A stretch of 64,000 bases of DNA from Candidatus Dichloromethanomonas elyunquensis (lineage in GTDB: Bacteria; Bacillota; Desulfitobacteriia; Desulfitobacteriales; Syntrophobotulaceae): the NCBI GenBank assembly GCA_001515265.1, contig LNDB01000002.1, forward strand, positions 124,001-188,000, in the 5' to 3' direction. The notes below the pieces were generated by a model that was not told the origin of the DNA, did no database searches, and saw only the letters and a program-made list of their open reading frames with translations. A program made the position numbers and the translations under genes. Positions within the stretch are counted from its first letter, which is position 1. Each line of letters opens with the position of its first letter. This document shows positions 33,853 to 42,546 of the stretch, piece after piece.

Positions 33853-35964
33853 ATGGAAAAAATTTTCGCCTTAGATATTGGAACAAGGGTAGTTATCGGT
33901 CTGATCATGCACAAGAAGGAACAAGGGTATCAAATTATTGCCAGTTCAAGAACCGAACATACCCAAAGGGCCATGTATGATGGACAAGTTCACGATGTGG
34001 ATGAAGTAGCCCGGGCAGTTTTGCATATTAAAAACAAACTCCAGGAAAAAACGGGAGAAAAATATAAAAAGGTTGCCGTAGCTGCAGCAGGCCGGGCACT
34101 TTCTACCGCTTCCGCAAAGGCTTCACGGGAAGAGCCGGTTCCCATTCATTGGGAAAAGGAAGAAGTCCTGTCTTTGGAGATGGAAGCGGTTCAAAAGGCG
34201 ATGAAAAAAATTGGCTCTGCCGAAGTGGACAGCAGCTTGTTTTATTGCGTCGGTTACAATACCATTCAATATTTTCTGGAAGATCAGCCAATCTCTTCAT
34301 TAATTGGCCAGCGGGGCAAAAAGGCTGAAATCACCGTGATAGCCACTTTTCTGCCAAGGACGGTTGTTGATGGACTGTCTGCTGTTTTAGCCAGGGCGGA
34401 ATTGGAAATGACCAATTTGACTTTAGAGCCTATTGCTGCCGGACAAGCGGCAATACCCCCTGATATGAGAAGGATGAACCTCGCACTGGTGGATATTGGC
34501 GCGGGGACAGCCGATATTGCACTAACTAAAGAAGGGTCCTTCTTTGCGTACGGGATGGTGCCTATGGCCGGTGATGAAGTAACTGAAAGTATTTGTTCTC
34601 ATTATTTGCTGGATTTCCAAGAAGGCGAAAAAATCAAGCGGAATTTAAAATACAGCGACCAAGTAGAAATTATTAATTTCTTTGGTGAAAAAACGACTGT
34701 TCCTAAGCAAGAGGTAATGGAAATTATTCAGCCCACAGTCCAAAAAATGGCAGAAAAAATCACCCGGGAAATCTTATATTTAAACAAAGATAAACCGCAG
34801 GCTGTCATTTTAGTCGGAGGTGGAAGTTTAACCCCTTTGTTAGGAGACCTTTTATCGGAAAAGACCGGGCTGCCGCGAAATAGAATTGGGATTCAAGTCA
34901 GGGAAAGGCTTCCCCATATTTGGGGTGAGGAAGACATGATGACAGGAGCTGATGTCGTTACCCCTATCGGTATTGGAATGGCCTCCTTAGATGGAAAAGG
35001 GCTGCATTACTATTCTGTAACTGTCAATAATAGGACCATACCGCTTTTTGAACTGCAATTGGCAACGGTGGCGGAAGCGCTTCTTGCGGCCGGGGTCCAG
35101 CCCAGGTCTTTTTTAGGAAGGCCCGGTGCGGCATTAATCTATGAATTAAACGGTAAAGTCAAAACAATTCGGGGTGAGCTTGGAAACCCGGCGCAGGTCT
35201 TGATCAACGGATTACCGGCCAAATTAGAGCAGCGTTTGAATCCGGATGATTGCGTCACGTTTATGCCCGGCACTTCAGGTCAGGATGCCAAAGCAAGGAT
35301 TCAGGATGAAATTTCAATACCTCCGAAAAAGAAATTAATTTGGAACGGGGAGGAAGAGGACATAAATCCCCACATTTTGATGGATGGGGAAATTGTTCAG
35401 GCCGATGTTTGGTTAAAAGACGGATGTAAGATTCGTATTCAGGAAATTGAAACACTTTCGGACCTTTTAAAATTTAAAGGATGTCATTTGGATAAACTTC
35501 AAAATAAAATCATCTCCGTCAATAGGGAGATGATGGAACTGGCTCCGGATATAGAAGTGGAGGTTAACGGCCAAGTAGCAAGAGAAAATTGTATTTTGCG
35601 CAATGGAGACAGGGTTCAACTTTTGGAAAAAGAAAAAAGGATCAAAGACCTTGCACTGCAGCCGGAGCCGATGTGCTTTAACGTAAATGGAAAAGAATTT
35701 TGCTTTCCGCCGCAGGGGAAGTTAGTTCTTTTCAAAGGAAAAGAACTAACCGATAACGATTTGGTCCTAGATGAAATGGAGTTAAGAGTAGAAGGATTTA
35801 TACGAAAACCTATTCTATCTGAACTTTTTCCATTTCTAAATATCGCGGAGGAGATGGCCCTAGGGAGAAGACTCGAAATGCTTGTCAACGGTAAAAAGGC
35901 GGAATTCACTACTGAACTGAATCAAGGCGACCGAATTATTCTTAGCTGGATAGCGTATCAGTAA
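33853..35964 (+). CDS. FtsA/actin-like ATPase protein with C-terminal beta-grasp-like repeats
   Basis: A 703-residue protein. Residues about 1-380 form an actin-like ATPase of the FtsA/PilM/MreB type: FALDIGTRVVIGLI (phosphate 1), LALVDIGAGTADIAL (phosphate 2, about 214-228), ILVGGGSLTPLLGDLL (adenosine motif, about 320). The remaining 320 residues contain repeated units of the form NG-x-(a)-...-L-x-x-x-D-x-(V/I), e.g. INGLPAKLEQRLNPDDCVTF, VNGQVARENCILRNGDRVQL and VNGKKAEFTTELNQGDRIIL, resembling ThiS/MoaD-type beta-grasp folds. Such long FtsA-domain proteins occur in clostridia with unknown role; the canonical ftsA-ftsZ locus is not here. ATG 33853 follows GCGGGGTGG; the longer TTG version overlaps pfkA without a ribosome site. 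Confidence 0.8.
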   Translation: MEKIFALDIGTRVVIGLIMHKKEQGYQIIASSRTEHTQRAMYDGQVHDVDEVARAVLHIKNKLQEKTGEKYKKVAVAAAGRALSTASAKASREEPVPIHWEKEEVLSLEMEAVQKAMKKIGSAEVDSSLFYCVGYNTIQYFLEDQPISSLIGQRGKKAEITVIATFLPRTVVDGLSAVLARAELEMTNLTLEPIAAGQAAIPPDMRRMNLALVDIGAGTADIALTKEGSFFAYGMVPMAGDEVTESICSHYLLDFQEGEKIKRNLKYSDQVEIINFFGEKTTVPKQEVMEIIQPTVQKMAEKITREILYLNKDKPQAVILVGGGSLTPLLGDLLSEKTGLPRNRIGIQVRERLPHIWGEEDMMTGADVVTPIGIGMASLDGKGLHYYSVTVNNRTIPLFELQLATVAEALLAAGVQPRSFLGRPGAALIYELNGKVKTIRGELGNPAQVLINGLPAKLEQRLNPDDCVTFMPGTSGQDAKARIQDEISIPPKKKLIWNGEEEDINPHILMDGEIVQADVWLKDGCKIRIQEIETLSDLLKFKGCHLDKLQNKIISVNREMMELAPDIEVEVNGQVARENCILRNGDRVQLLEKEKRIKDLALQPEPMCFNVNGKEFCFPPQGKLVLFKGKELTDNDLVLDEMELRVEGFIRKPILSELFPFLNIAEEMALGRRLEMLVNGKKAEFTTELNQGDRIILSWIAYQ

Positions 35965-35973
35965 AAAGAAAAA

Positions 35974-35992
35974 ACCCCATTAGGAATGGGGT
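35974..35992. repeat. Hairpin between the FtsA-like gene and lgt
   Basis: ACCCCATT (35974-35981) / AATGGGGT (35985-35992). On the plus strand no T-run follows, but an A-rich run precedes it, so it would terminate only antisense transcription. A second short palindrome GGCCATTGGCC follows at 35996-36006. Confidence 0.4.
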
Positions 35993-36150
35993 CAAGGCCA
36001 TTGGCCTAGGTGGAAAAGGGTAGAGGAGTATACATATGTCAGTATAAGGAGCAGTAAGAGAATTGTCAGGAAAAATTTCTAAACTGCAACTATTGGCTGG
36101 TGAACGGTTGCTTTTCACACGGGAGTTAATGACTTAATCAGGAGGACATG

Positions 36151-36981
36151 ATGTATCAATATTGGTTCTTTATAGGAAACTTTCCCATCAGAGCTTATGG
36201 AACTATGGTGGCACTGGCTTTTGTGCTTGGAGTTGGTGTTACGGTGTATTTTGCAAAAGTAGAAAGAAAAGAAGAATATATCGCAGATATTCTTGATCTG
36301 TCGCCTTTCCTTTTGCTTGGGGGATTGGCAGGGGCCCGGTTTTGGCAGGTTTTTTTCTTTGATTGGCAGTATTACAGACAATATCCTGAAGAGATCGTTG
36401 CAGTATGGCATGGAGGGTTATCCATCCAGGGCGGCATTGTCGGGGCCTTGATCGTTGGTATCATCTATTTAAAAGTAAAACGTATTCCGTTTTGGCCGTT
36501 AGCAGACTTGTGTGCACCGGGGTTGATTCTTGCTCAGAGTATCGGGAGAAATGCCAATTTGCTGAATGGGGATGCCTTTGGCGGTCCAACAGGCGGAAAT
36601 TTCGGAATCTTATATCCAGAAGGAACAATTGCCAGGCAAACATTCGGCAATCAGCCACTATGGCCTGCAGAAGTCTGGGAAGGGCAAATTGATGTCGTGA
36701 TTTTCGCCATCCTTCTTGTTTTAAGATTACGACAATGGATACCGGGTTATACTTTTCTTTTCTATGCAGTCTTGTATAATTGCAGCCGGCTCTTCCTGGA
36801 ATATTTACGGGGCGATAGCCCGCGCTTCCTATTCGGTTGGTCTGCCGCTCAATGGAGCAGCACTGTTTCAATTCTGATTGCCTTAGGTTTTATGCTGTTC
36901 CTTTACCAGAAAAATAGATCAAGACCTGTATCGAATCGGCCGGCGGAAGATGGGTCTTCACCTTCTGTCGATGATGAATAA
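36151..36981 (+). CDS. lgt: Prolipoprotein diacylglyceryl transferase
   Basis: Integral membrane enzyme that transfers diacylglycerol to the lipobox cysteine of prolipoproteins. The 276-residue protein has about seven membrane segments. Signature regions: AYGTMVALAFVLG near the N-terminus, GGLAGARFWQVFF, WHGGLSIQGGIVGALI (H-G-G-L motif) near 88-103, and GRNANLLNGDAFGGPT near 130-145. The putative lipoprotein at 39240-40268 would be a client. ATG 36151 gives a 5-base spacing from GGAGG; ATG 36148 is equally possible (one more residue). Confidence 0.95.
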   Translation: MYQYWFFIGNFPIRAYGTMVALAFVLGVGVTVYFAKVERKEEYIADILDLSPFLLLGGLAGARFWQVFFFDWQYYRQYPEEIVAVWHGGLSIQGGIVGALIVGIIYLKVKRIPFWPLADLCAPGLILAQSIGRNANLLNGDAFGGPTGGNFGILYPEGTIARQTFGNQPLWPAEVWEGQIDVVIFAILLVLRLRQWIPGYTFLFYAVLYNCSRLFLEYLRGDSPRFLFGWSAAQWSSTVSILIALGFMLFLYQKNRSRPVSNRPAEDGSSPSVDDE

Positions 36982-37018
36982 GCAAGTCTAGGGACTTGCT
37001 TAAAAGATTTTATCTTTT
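36980..37018 (+). terminator. Terminator region after lgt
   Basis: Perfect stem AAGCAAGT (36980-36987) / ACTTGCTT (36994-37001), loop CTAGGG, followed by a second AAAAGAT/ATCTTTT hairpin and T5. It sits between convergent genes and overlaps the 3' end of the minus-strand one. Confidence 0.65.
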
Positions 37019-37378
37019 TATTACAACGCCGACTGTACCGCCCAGCGCCCCTGCTATCAAACTAACAACCGCTTTTTCTGCCAGTATGATAGCAGATGGA
37101 TTGCCCTTATAGAAGATAAAATAAATAACAATTGATAATAGGAAAAAACCGAATCCTATGCTTAATCCATATATAAGCCCCTTGGAACCGGCTTGGTAAG
37201 ATACATAAAAGCTTGCGAACAATATACTAAGCCCGGAAATAACCAGAGAATGGATCAACGATTCTTGTATTAAGGTAAAGTAATAGACGATACTGAGTAA
37301 TATTGTAAATACGAGTGAAATCAACAGTGCAATTAAAATTCCTTTACAGACTTGAAAAATTTTAAAAGATTTTCCCAT
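37010..37378 (-). CDS. TIGR04086-type four-helix membrane protein
   Basis: A 122-residue protein with four hydrophobic segments (about 10-30, 40-60, 70-88 and 98-120), ending VVSLIAGALGGTVGVVIKR. Glycine-rich last helix and overall pattern match the small YrzE-like/TIGR04086 proteins of Firmicutes; function unknown. I chose ATG 37378 because GGAAGGAGGG lies 9 bases upstream on the minus strand; the 34 extra upstream residues in the longer ORF are soluble and unsupported. Confidence 0.75.
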   Translation of the reverse strand: MGKSFKIFQVCKGILIALLISLVFTILLSIVYYFTLIQESLIHSLVISGLSILFASFYVSYQAGSKGLIYGLSIGFGFFLLSIVIYFIFYKGNPSAIILAEKAVVSLIAGALGGTVGVVIKR

Positions 37379-37516
37379 TTGTTTTGTCCCTCCTTCCAGG
37401 TGATTTGCCATCTTTGATATAGTACAAATTATGCTTGACCGGACAGGGATATACCTTCCGCGGGTCATATTTATTGTCAACCAAAAACTTCAAAAAGATT
37501 TGGGGGTAATGTTCTA

Positions 37517-38350
37517 ATGAAGAAGACAATACCAGAGTTAAAAAAAATGGCTGAAAAAGGAGAAAAAATCACCATGCTCACAGCATATGATTTTCCTTCT
37601 GCCAGTATTTTGGAAAGAGCCGGAATAGATACCATTCTTGTGGGAGATTCATTGGGAATGGTTGTATTGGGGTATGACTCAACCGTTCCTGTTACCATGG
37701 AAGAAATGCTTCATCATACCAAAGCCGCCCGCAGGGGCGCGCCTAATACATTTATCGTGGCGGATCTGCCATATTTGAGCTATGCTACTCCGCATGATGC
37801 CTTGAACAATGCTGGAAGATTAGTGAAAGAGGGTGGGGCTGATGCCGTTAAACTCGAAGGGGGAACGGATTACGCTGAAATCATTTACTTCCTGACAACA
37901 AGCGGTATCCCAGTAGTAGGGCATATTGGTCTGACACCACAAACGGCAGTACAGCTCGGAGGGTTTAAAGTACAGGGGAAAGACATGGAAAGTGCTTCAA
38001 GACTTCTGCAGGATGCCCGTGCAGTTCAAAAGGCGGGCGCTATTATGATTATATTGGAAGCTATTCCGGCTGCGCTTTCCCGGATGATTACCCAAGAGGT
38101 CAATATTCCTACGATTGGAATCGGCGCAGGCAGCCAATGCAGTGGGCAGGTGCTGGTCTATCATGATCTTCTGGGATTATTCCAGAGGTTTGTTCCAAAG
38201 TTTGTAAAACAATATGAACAACTCGGACCAAAAACGGAAGATGCTGTAAGAAAATATTGTGAAGAAGTTAAAGGTTCTGTTTTTCCTTCGGCAGAGCATA
38301 CCTTTCAATTAAATGAAGAAGTCATCACAAAATTATCTGGCGGCAAATAA
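37517..38350 (+). CDS. panB: 3-methyl-2-oxobutanoate hydroxymethyltransferase
   Basis: First step of pantothenate synthesis: transfers a hydroxymethyl group from methylene-tetrahydrofolate to 2-oxoisovalerate, giving ketopantoate. The 277-residue length is standard. The metal/substrate motif ILVGDSLGMVVLGYDSTVPVT (about 40-60) and VKLEGG (near 115) with GHIGLTPQ (about 136-143) are diagnostic; KPB Glu181-type catalytic region ILEAIP follows. panC and panD, its usual operon partners, are absent here. Ribosome site TTGGGGG lies upstream of ATG. Confidence 0.96.
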   Translation: MKKTIPELKKMAEKGEKITMLTAYDFPSASILERAGIDTILVGDSLGMVVLGYDSTVPVTMEEMLHHTKAARRGAPNTFIVADLPYLSYATPHDALNNAGRLVKEGGADAVKLEGGTDYAEIIYFLTTSGIPVVGHIGLTPQTAVQLGGFKVQGKDMESASRLLQDARAVQKAGAIMIILEAIPAALSRMITQEVNIPTIGIGAGSQCSGQVLVYHDLLGLFQRFVPKFVKQYEQLGPKTEDAVRKYCEEVKGSVFPSAEHTFQLNEEVITKLSGGK

Positions 38351-38360
38351 AACATTTCAG

Positions 38361-38425
38361 TATTTATTAAATTGTTAAATAAGATTCTAGAATAATAAAA
38401 TTAATTTATAAATATTTATTAAATT
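38361..38425. repeat. Two copies of a 13-bp repeat with an ATTTATTAAAT palindrome
   Basis: TATTTATTAAATT occurs at 38361-38373 and 38413-38425, just upstream of a winged-helix regulator gene and its TATAAT (38461-38466). Each copy holds the odd palindrome ATTTA-T-TAAAT. A related ATTTACTAAAT is at 48699-48709, downstream of the aminotransferase gene and upstream of the ech operon. In such A/T-rich DNA chance cannot be excluded. Confidence 0.4.
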
Positions 38426-38508
38426 AGTTTTCCATTAGCGAAAAAAACATTTTCTTATGTTATAATACAAGAAATATAGATATTTTATATAATTGGGGAT
38501 GAATAAAT

Positions 38509-38943
38509 TTGAAATTGAAAGATAAGACATACAAAAAATTTGTGGATTATTTTGATAAAATCTCAAAGAAGTATGATGATTCGGAATTTGAGATTGCTTA
38601 CTCTGAGATACAACGTGAAACAGGAGTAGCGAGCATTACCTTGAAAAAAGCGCTTCAAATCCTCGAAAAAGACGGAATTATCCTAATGAACCAGGGAAGA
38701 AATACGAGGTACGGTAAATTTAAGTTTCTCGCAAATAAGGCAGTTTCTTCGAAGGATCAAGGAATAATAAAAAATTTGGATTCTGTCGATGATGAAGAGA
38801 CAATGATAAATCAACTTTTTTCCCAAATAAAAAATATGTCCGGTGTGATTGAGCAGCTTAGACAACGAATCAGGACAGAAGAAATGACTATTTCCGTTAT
38901 TTTGGATAGATTGGCGGAAGTTGAAGACAAATTACATAAATAA
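38509..38943 (+). CDS. Winged-helix (GntR-like) regulator with coiled-coil tail
   Basis: A 144-residue protein. Residues about 1-75 look like a winged helix: EIAYSEIQRETGVASITLKKALQILEKDGIILMNQGRNTRYGKF, in which TGVASITLKKALQILEKDG is the recognition-helix region as in GntR proteins. The tail (about 95-144, ETMINQLFSQIKNMSGVIEQLRQRIRTEEM...) is a heptad-like coiled coil, probably for dimerisation. There is no effector domain. TTG start with TTGGGG about 10 bases upstream. Its promoter region has repeated palindromes that may be its own operator. Target genes unknown. Confidence 0.72.
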   Translation: MKLKDKTYKKFVDYFDKISKKYDDSEFEIAYSEIQRETGVASITLKKALQILEKDGIILMNQGRNTRYGKFKFLANKAVSSKDQGIIKNLDSVDDEETMINQLFSQIKNMSGVIEQLRQRIRTEEMTISVILDRLAEVEDKLHK

Positions 38944-39003
38944 ACTGAGTATTTCCATTCGTTTCTTGAGGAATATTAGATGAGATGATGATATAATAAT
39001 GAT

Positions 39004-39204
39004 AATTCTGCTTTGTTTGCAAAGACTTTCTTGGTTTTGATCCTATTTTTTAAACGGGTACCGATGTAGCGATTTGGGTACGTCAGGCTTTTGCGAAAAG
39101 AAGACGGAAATAGTCGACTAGGTTCCCACCTTGCTGGAGCAGGGTCAGAAAACCAGTTGTCTAAACGGCAAAGCGGTAAAGGCAGGGGTTAACCCTGCCT
39201 TTTT
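39004..39204 (+). ncRNA. Structured small RNA, rod-shaped, 6S RNA-like candidate
   Basis: A TATAAT (38992-38997) is followed by about 200 bases that fold into nested helices and end in a strong terminator (AAAGGCAGGG / CCCTGCCTTT, 39178-39202). Pairings: GCTTTG 39010-39015 with CAAAGC 39169-39174; TGGTTTT 39032-39038 with AAAACCA 39149-39155; GGGTACC 39056-39062 with GGTTCCC 39121-39127 (one mismatch); CGTC 39081-39084 with GACG 39103-39106; CTTTT/AAAAG capped by GCG. One open bubble (39041-39055 opposite 39128-39148) carries a small hairpin CCTTGC/GCAGGG on its 3' side. This single rod with a central bubble is the 6S RNA shape; the primary sequence was not verified against that family. Confidence 0.5.
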
Positions 39205-39239
39205 GTTATTTTAATAATAATTTTTATGAGACGGGACGA

Positions 39240-40268
39240 TTAGGGTAATGTTGCGTTTAACCATTCCTGATTCAATGTGTTACTCAAACTGTCCGAAGCA
39301 GTGGGGGAGGGAATGACAAGGGCTCCCTCATGATTGATAACAAACGCGTAATATGTCCAGGAAGAACTGGTCATAATAATAGATTTATTATCAAAAATGC
39401 TAAGGTTAAAGCCTATGGGAAGTTTATTCGGACTATTAAAATAACGGACTTCAATTCCGGTATCTTTAAACTTCTTAATAGTATTCGGTGTGACTGTAGC
39501 ACAGGAAGGGCTTACAATAAGCTTAACAATACAACCTCGTTTTTTGGCGGCTACCAAAGCATCTACGGATTCAGGGTCACTGATTTGTTCCACTTCAGCG
39601 ATTATTTCTTTGTCGGAGGAATTAATTTGTTTCAAAAGCTGGGGTTTTACACCCGAATTTTGCGTAAAGATGATGTTATCTTTCGGAAGATTCATATTTT
39701 CCGGAAGCCCGAGTGAGAGAGTTGTAGTGTAGGACCAATCCTTATCAAACGATTTAGCCATTATCCAGGCGGCATTGCCCGTGAGTTTAATTGCTAAAGT
39801 ATGACTGGCAAAACCTTTGGCTGTCCAGTCGTTGCCGTAAAAGACAGCCAACTGATAATCTGCTACAAGATAACGGACTCTTTGGTACTGACCTTTTTGG
39901 GCAGGGTAATATTGTATGGATACATTCTGGTTTTTGAGATTTTTAACTGTTTCAGAATTTTCTCTCTGCCACTGGTCAAGGAGGATATGGACTTTCACTC
40001 CGCTCCGAGATTTTTCTACAAGTAAGTTAATAATTTCTGCATCATCTAAAGCCGATAGTTGGACAAAAACAGCTCTTTGGGCGTTATTAATAATTTGGAT
40101 TGTCTGAGAACGGATTTCATAGCTGTCCGTAAGGATTGAATTTGCCGACAAATTGGAGATAACTTCCGGTTTTTTTTCTTTTAAAAAAGGGAGTTTTATA
40201 TTACATCCTGATAATATTGTTATACACAGAAAAATCATAAAAAAAGTGAGCGGTCTTTTGACTCTCAT
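39240..40268 (-). CDS. Lipoprotein with degenerate phospholipase D-like domains
   Basis: A 342-residue lipoprotein: signal peptide with lipobox ILSGC (Cys22). The mature part has the duplicated PLD fold pattern (AVFVQLSALDDAEIINLLVEKSRSGVKVHILLD, later IIAEVEQISDPESVDALVAAKKRGCIVKLIVS). The catalytic HxKx4D motifs are gone in both halves: their places read VRYLVADYQLAVFYGNDW and GFNLSIFDNKSIIMTSSSW, without the His and Lys. So it is probably a binding or structural protein rather than an active phosphodiesterase. ATG preceded by AGAGGT on the minus strand. Monocistronic, convergent with the small RNA. Confidence 0.78.
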   Translation of the reverse strand: MRVKRPLTFFMIFLCITILSGCNIKLPFLKEKKPEVISNLSANSILTDSYEIRSQTIQIINNAQRAVFVQLSALDDAEIINLLVEKSRSGVKVHILLDQWQRENSETVKNLKNQNVSIQYYPAQKGQYQRVRYLVADYQLAVFYGNDWTAKGFASHTLAIKLTGNAAWIMAKSFDKDWSYTTTLSLGLPENMNLPKDNIIFTQNSGVKPQLLKQINSSDKEIIAEVEQISDPESVDALVAAKKRGCIVKLIVSPSCATVTPNTIKKFKDTGIEVRYFNSPNKLPIGFNLSIFDNKSIIMTSSSWTYYAFVINHEGALVIPSPTASDSLSNTLNQEWLNATLP

Positions 40269-40491
40269 AAAAACAATAACCTCTTTAAAACAATAAATGG
40301 TTTCTTTTATTATACATATTTTTGAAGATAAAAAACGAAAAAAAATAAACTCTTTTGAAAATTATCTTTTAACAGGAATATTTGATGACAAGTTTAAGGA
40401 GAAAATGGAAGGAAATTTATGGAATTCAAAAGAATATCCTTTATATCGAAACGGTATCGGGAAAGTTTGATATAAGGAGTGTTTAAAAAGC

Positions 40492-41673
40492 ATGATTAAT
40501 CTTTTCATTATCACCCTGCAAAATAAAGTAATGAACCGGGATAAAATTACTTTATTTAGAAGATTTCAACTTAATTGGTGGCTTAATCAGGGAGAGGAAA
40601 AAAAAGTGATTGAAAATTTGCTATGCATTTTAGATAAACAGGCTCTCCCCCATGATTTGCTTCTGGCAGAAACGGAGAAGTTGATTAACTATAATGTTTT
40701 TCAGGAAACTCAGGATTATCTCATGGAAGCGTTAAAATACAGCCACAATTCGGAAACGCTGGCTCAGATATATTACCTTCTTGCACGCTGTTTTTATGGA
40801 CTTGGAGCGGTTGACGAAGCGATATCCTATTTAGATCTTTCCGTAGAGTTGAAGCCCAATCACAGCGGCTGCTGGAATTTAAAAGCAAATTGTTATCTTG
40901 AACTGGGCCAATGGGAAGATGCGGTAGATTCCCTGAATAAATCCCTAAGGTCCTCACCGGGGGATGCTGAGACTATTTACCGGCTGGGAAGTATTTATCT
41001 CTTTCACGGAGAATATGGTGAAGCATTAAACTGTTTCTGCGGGTGCTGCAAATTAAACCCGTTTAATCCCGACTACTGGGAAATGAAAGCAGAAATGCTG
41101 CTCCACCTTGAACAAATTGAAGGGGCATGCGAGTGTTTCAGAAAAGCGATCAGATTTAACGGAGAACTTCACTTATCCAATCGTTTAGCCTACTGTTATG
41201 CCAAAACAGGGCAATTAAAAAAAGCGAAAAAACTTCTTTCAATTGTATTAAAAAATCAGCCGGATAATTACGAAGCATTATGCAACCTTGCAAGTATTTA
41301 TCATAAGCTGGACAGAGATGAACAAGCTTATAAGCTTTTAAAAAAGGCATATACCATTAACTGCAATGATCCATTTCTTCTAAACAACCTTGGCTTTATT
41401 TGTTATCAATTAGGACGTTCACGTAAGGCGATTGAATATTACCAGGAAGCTATAAAAATATCTCCGGATGATAATATCGTCTTATTTAATTTGGGAACCT
41501 GCCAGTCGGAAAAAGGACTTTGGGAAGAAGCCAAAAATACCCTTGAGAACCTTACTTCAAAAGATAAGAACAATTCAGATGCCTGGGCAATGCTTGGCAA
41601 TGTATATGAACAGCTTTCCAAATATCCGTTGGCTGTAGATTGTTTTAACAGATCGTTGGGGCTTGTTCGATAA
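40492..41673 (+). CDS. Tetratricopeptide-repeat protein
   Basis: A 393-residue protein with about eight canonical 34-residue TPRs from residue 90 onward (e.g. AQIYYLLARCFYGLGAVDEAISYLDLSVELKPN; DPFLLNNLGFICYQLGRSRKAIEYYQEAIKISPDD). The N-terminal 85 residues are helical but not TPR. No signal peptide or catalytic domain; a scaffold role is inferred. ATG is 12 bases from AAGGAG, a little far. It ends before a strong terminator, so it is a single-gene unit. Confidence 0.82.
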   Translation: MINLFIITLQNKVMNRDKITLFRRFQLNWWLNQGEEKKVIENLLCILDKQALPHDLLLAETEKLINYNVFQETQDYLMEALKYSHNSETLAQIYYLLARCFYGLGAVDEAISYLDLSVELKPNHSGCWNLKANCYLELGQWEDAVDSLNKSLRSSPGDAETIYRLGSIYLFHGEYGEALNCFCGCCKLNPFNPDYWEMKAEMLLHLEQIEGACECFRKAIRFNGELHLSNRLAYCYAKTGQLKKAKKLLSIVLKNQPDNYEALCNLASIYHKLDRDEQAYKLLKKAYTINCNDPFLLNNLGFICYQLGRSRKAIEYYQEAIKISPDDNIVLFNLGTCQSEKGLWEEAKNTLENLTSKDKNNSDAWAMLGNVYEQLSKYPLAVDCFNRSLGLVR

Positions 41674-41696
41674 ATCTTTAGGAATAAATGAAGAAT

Positions 41697-41736
41697 AAGA
41701 AAGCGTTGTGAATGCGTATTACAACGCTTTCTTAAT
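41697..41736 (+). terminator. Terminator after the TPR gene
   Basis: Perfect 13-base stem AAGAAAGCGTTGT (41697-41709) / ACAACGCTTTCTT (41721-41733), 11-base loop, short T-rich tail. Confidence 0.8.
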
Positions 41737-41860
41737 TCTCTTGCAGACACGGGAACGAAAAATCAGAAAAATTAGTTAATAATATAAAAATATGATAAAA
41801 TATGATTTAAAAGACTTTTGCTCTTTTTGAAATATTGTTTCTTTCATCGGAGGTGGACAT

Positions 41861-42433
41861 ATGTCAATAGATTTGGACAAAATTGAGAAGGCTGTAAGGA
41901 GTATATTAGAGGCAATAGGTGAAGATCCGGAAAGGGAAGGGCTTCGGGATACTCCGAAAAGGGTGGCCAGGTTTTATCAGGAGGCTTTTGCGGGTATGAA
42001 TGAGGACCCCGGCAAGAACCTTTCTATTCAATTTTCTGAGAATCATGAAGAAATGGTAATCGTCAAGGAAATTCCGATTTACTCTATGTGTGAACATCAT
42101 CTTCTTCCCTTTGTCGGGCAAGCGCATGTGGCGTATATTCCGAGTCATGGCAAAGTAACCGGGCTGTCAAAATTGGCGAGGGTAATTGAAGACTTCGCCA
42201 GAAGACCTCAGCTTCAGGAGCGATTAACGAGTCAGATTGCCGATACCATAAAAAACAATTTGGATCCTCGTGGTGTACTTGTGGTGGTCGAAGCAGAACA
42301 TATGTGTATGACTATCAGGGGAATTAAGAAACCCGGTTCCCGTACGGTAACTTCCGCAGTCAGAGGTATCTTCCAAACCAATGCGGCAACACGGGCAGAA
42401 GCTTTTTCAATAATCATGGGAAGAAATAGCTGA
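41861..42433 (+). CDS. folE: GTP cyclohydrolase I
   Basis: Converts GTP to dihydroneopterin triphosphate, the first step of folate (and queuosine) synthesis. The 190-residue length fits type IA. Zinc ligands are visible as C77 and H80 in MCEHHLLPF and C149 in EHMCM; the GTP-binding region [26 protein letters not shown] follows at about 98-123, and the C-terminus has [15 protein letters not shown] with TCGGAGGTG upstream. The other folate genes are not nearby. Confidence 0.96.
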   Translation: MSIDLDKIEKAVRSILEAIGEDPEREGLRDTPKRVARFYQEAFAGMNEDPGKNLSIQFSENHEEMVIVKEIPIYSMCEHHLLPFVGQAHVAYIPSHGKVTGLSKLARVIEDFARRPQLQERLTSQIADTIKNNLDPRGVLVVVEAEHMCMTIRGIKKPGSRTVTSAVRGIFQTNAATRAEAFSIIMGRNS

Positions 42434-42546
42434 GAATGTCAAGGATGGATAATAAAGTGAATCATCCGGAATCTGTCAAATAGATTTTCTGAATGCAAAG
42501 GTTACTTCTGTGTACTAAATGGAATGACGGAGGGTTTCTCTTTATT

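Noticed and set aside
40405-40470. Two overlapping mini-ORFs (21 and 18 codons) with AAGGAG/GGAAGG before the TPR gene.
   Set aside because: They overlap each other, resemble no known leader peptide, and no attenuator hairpin follows; support is too weak to list them as genes.
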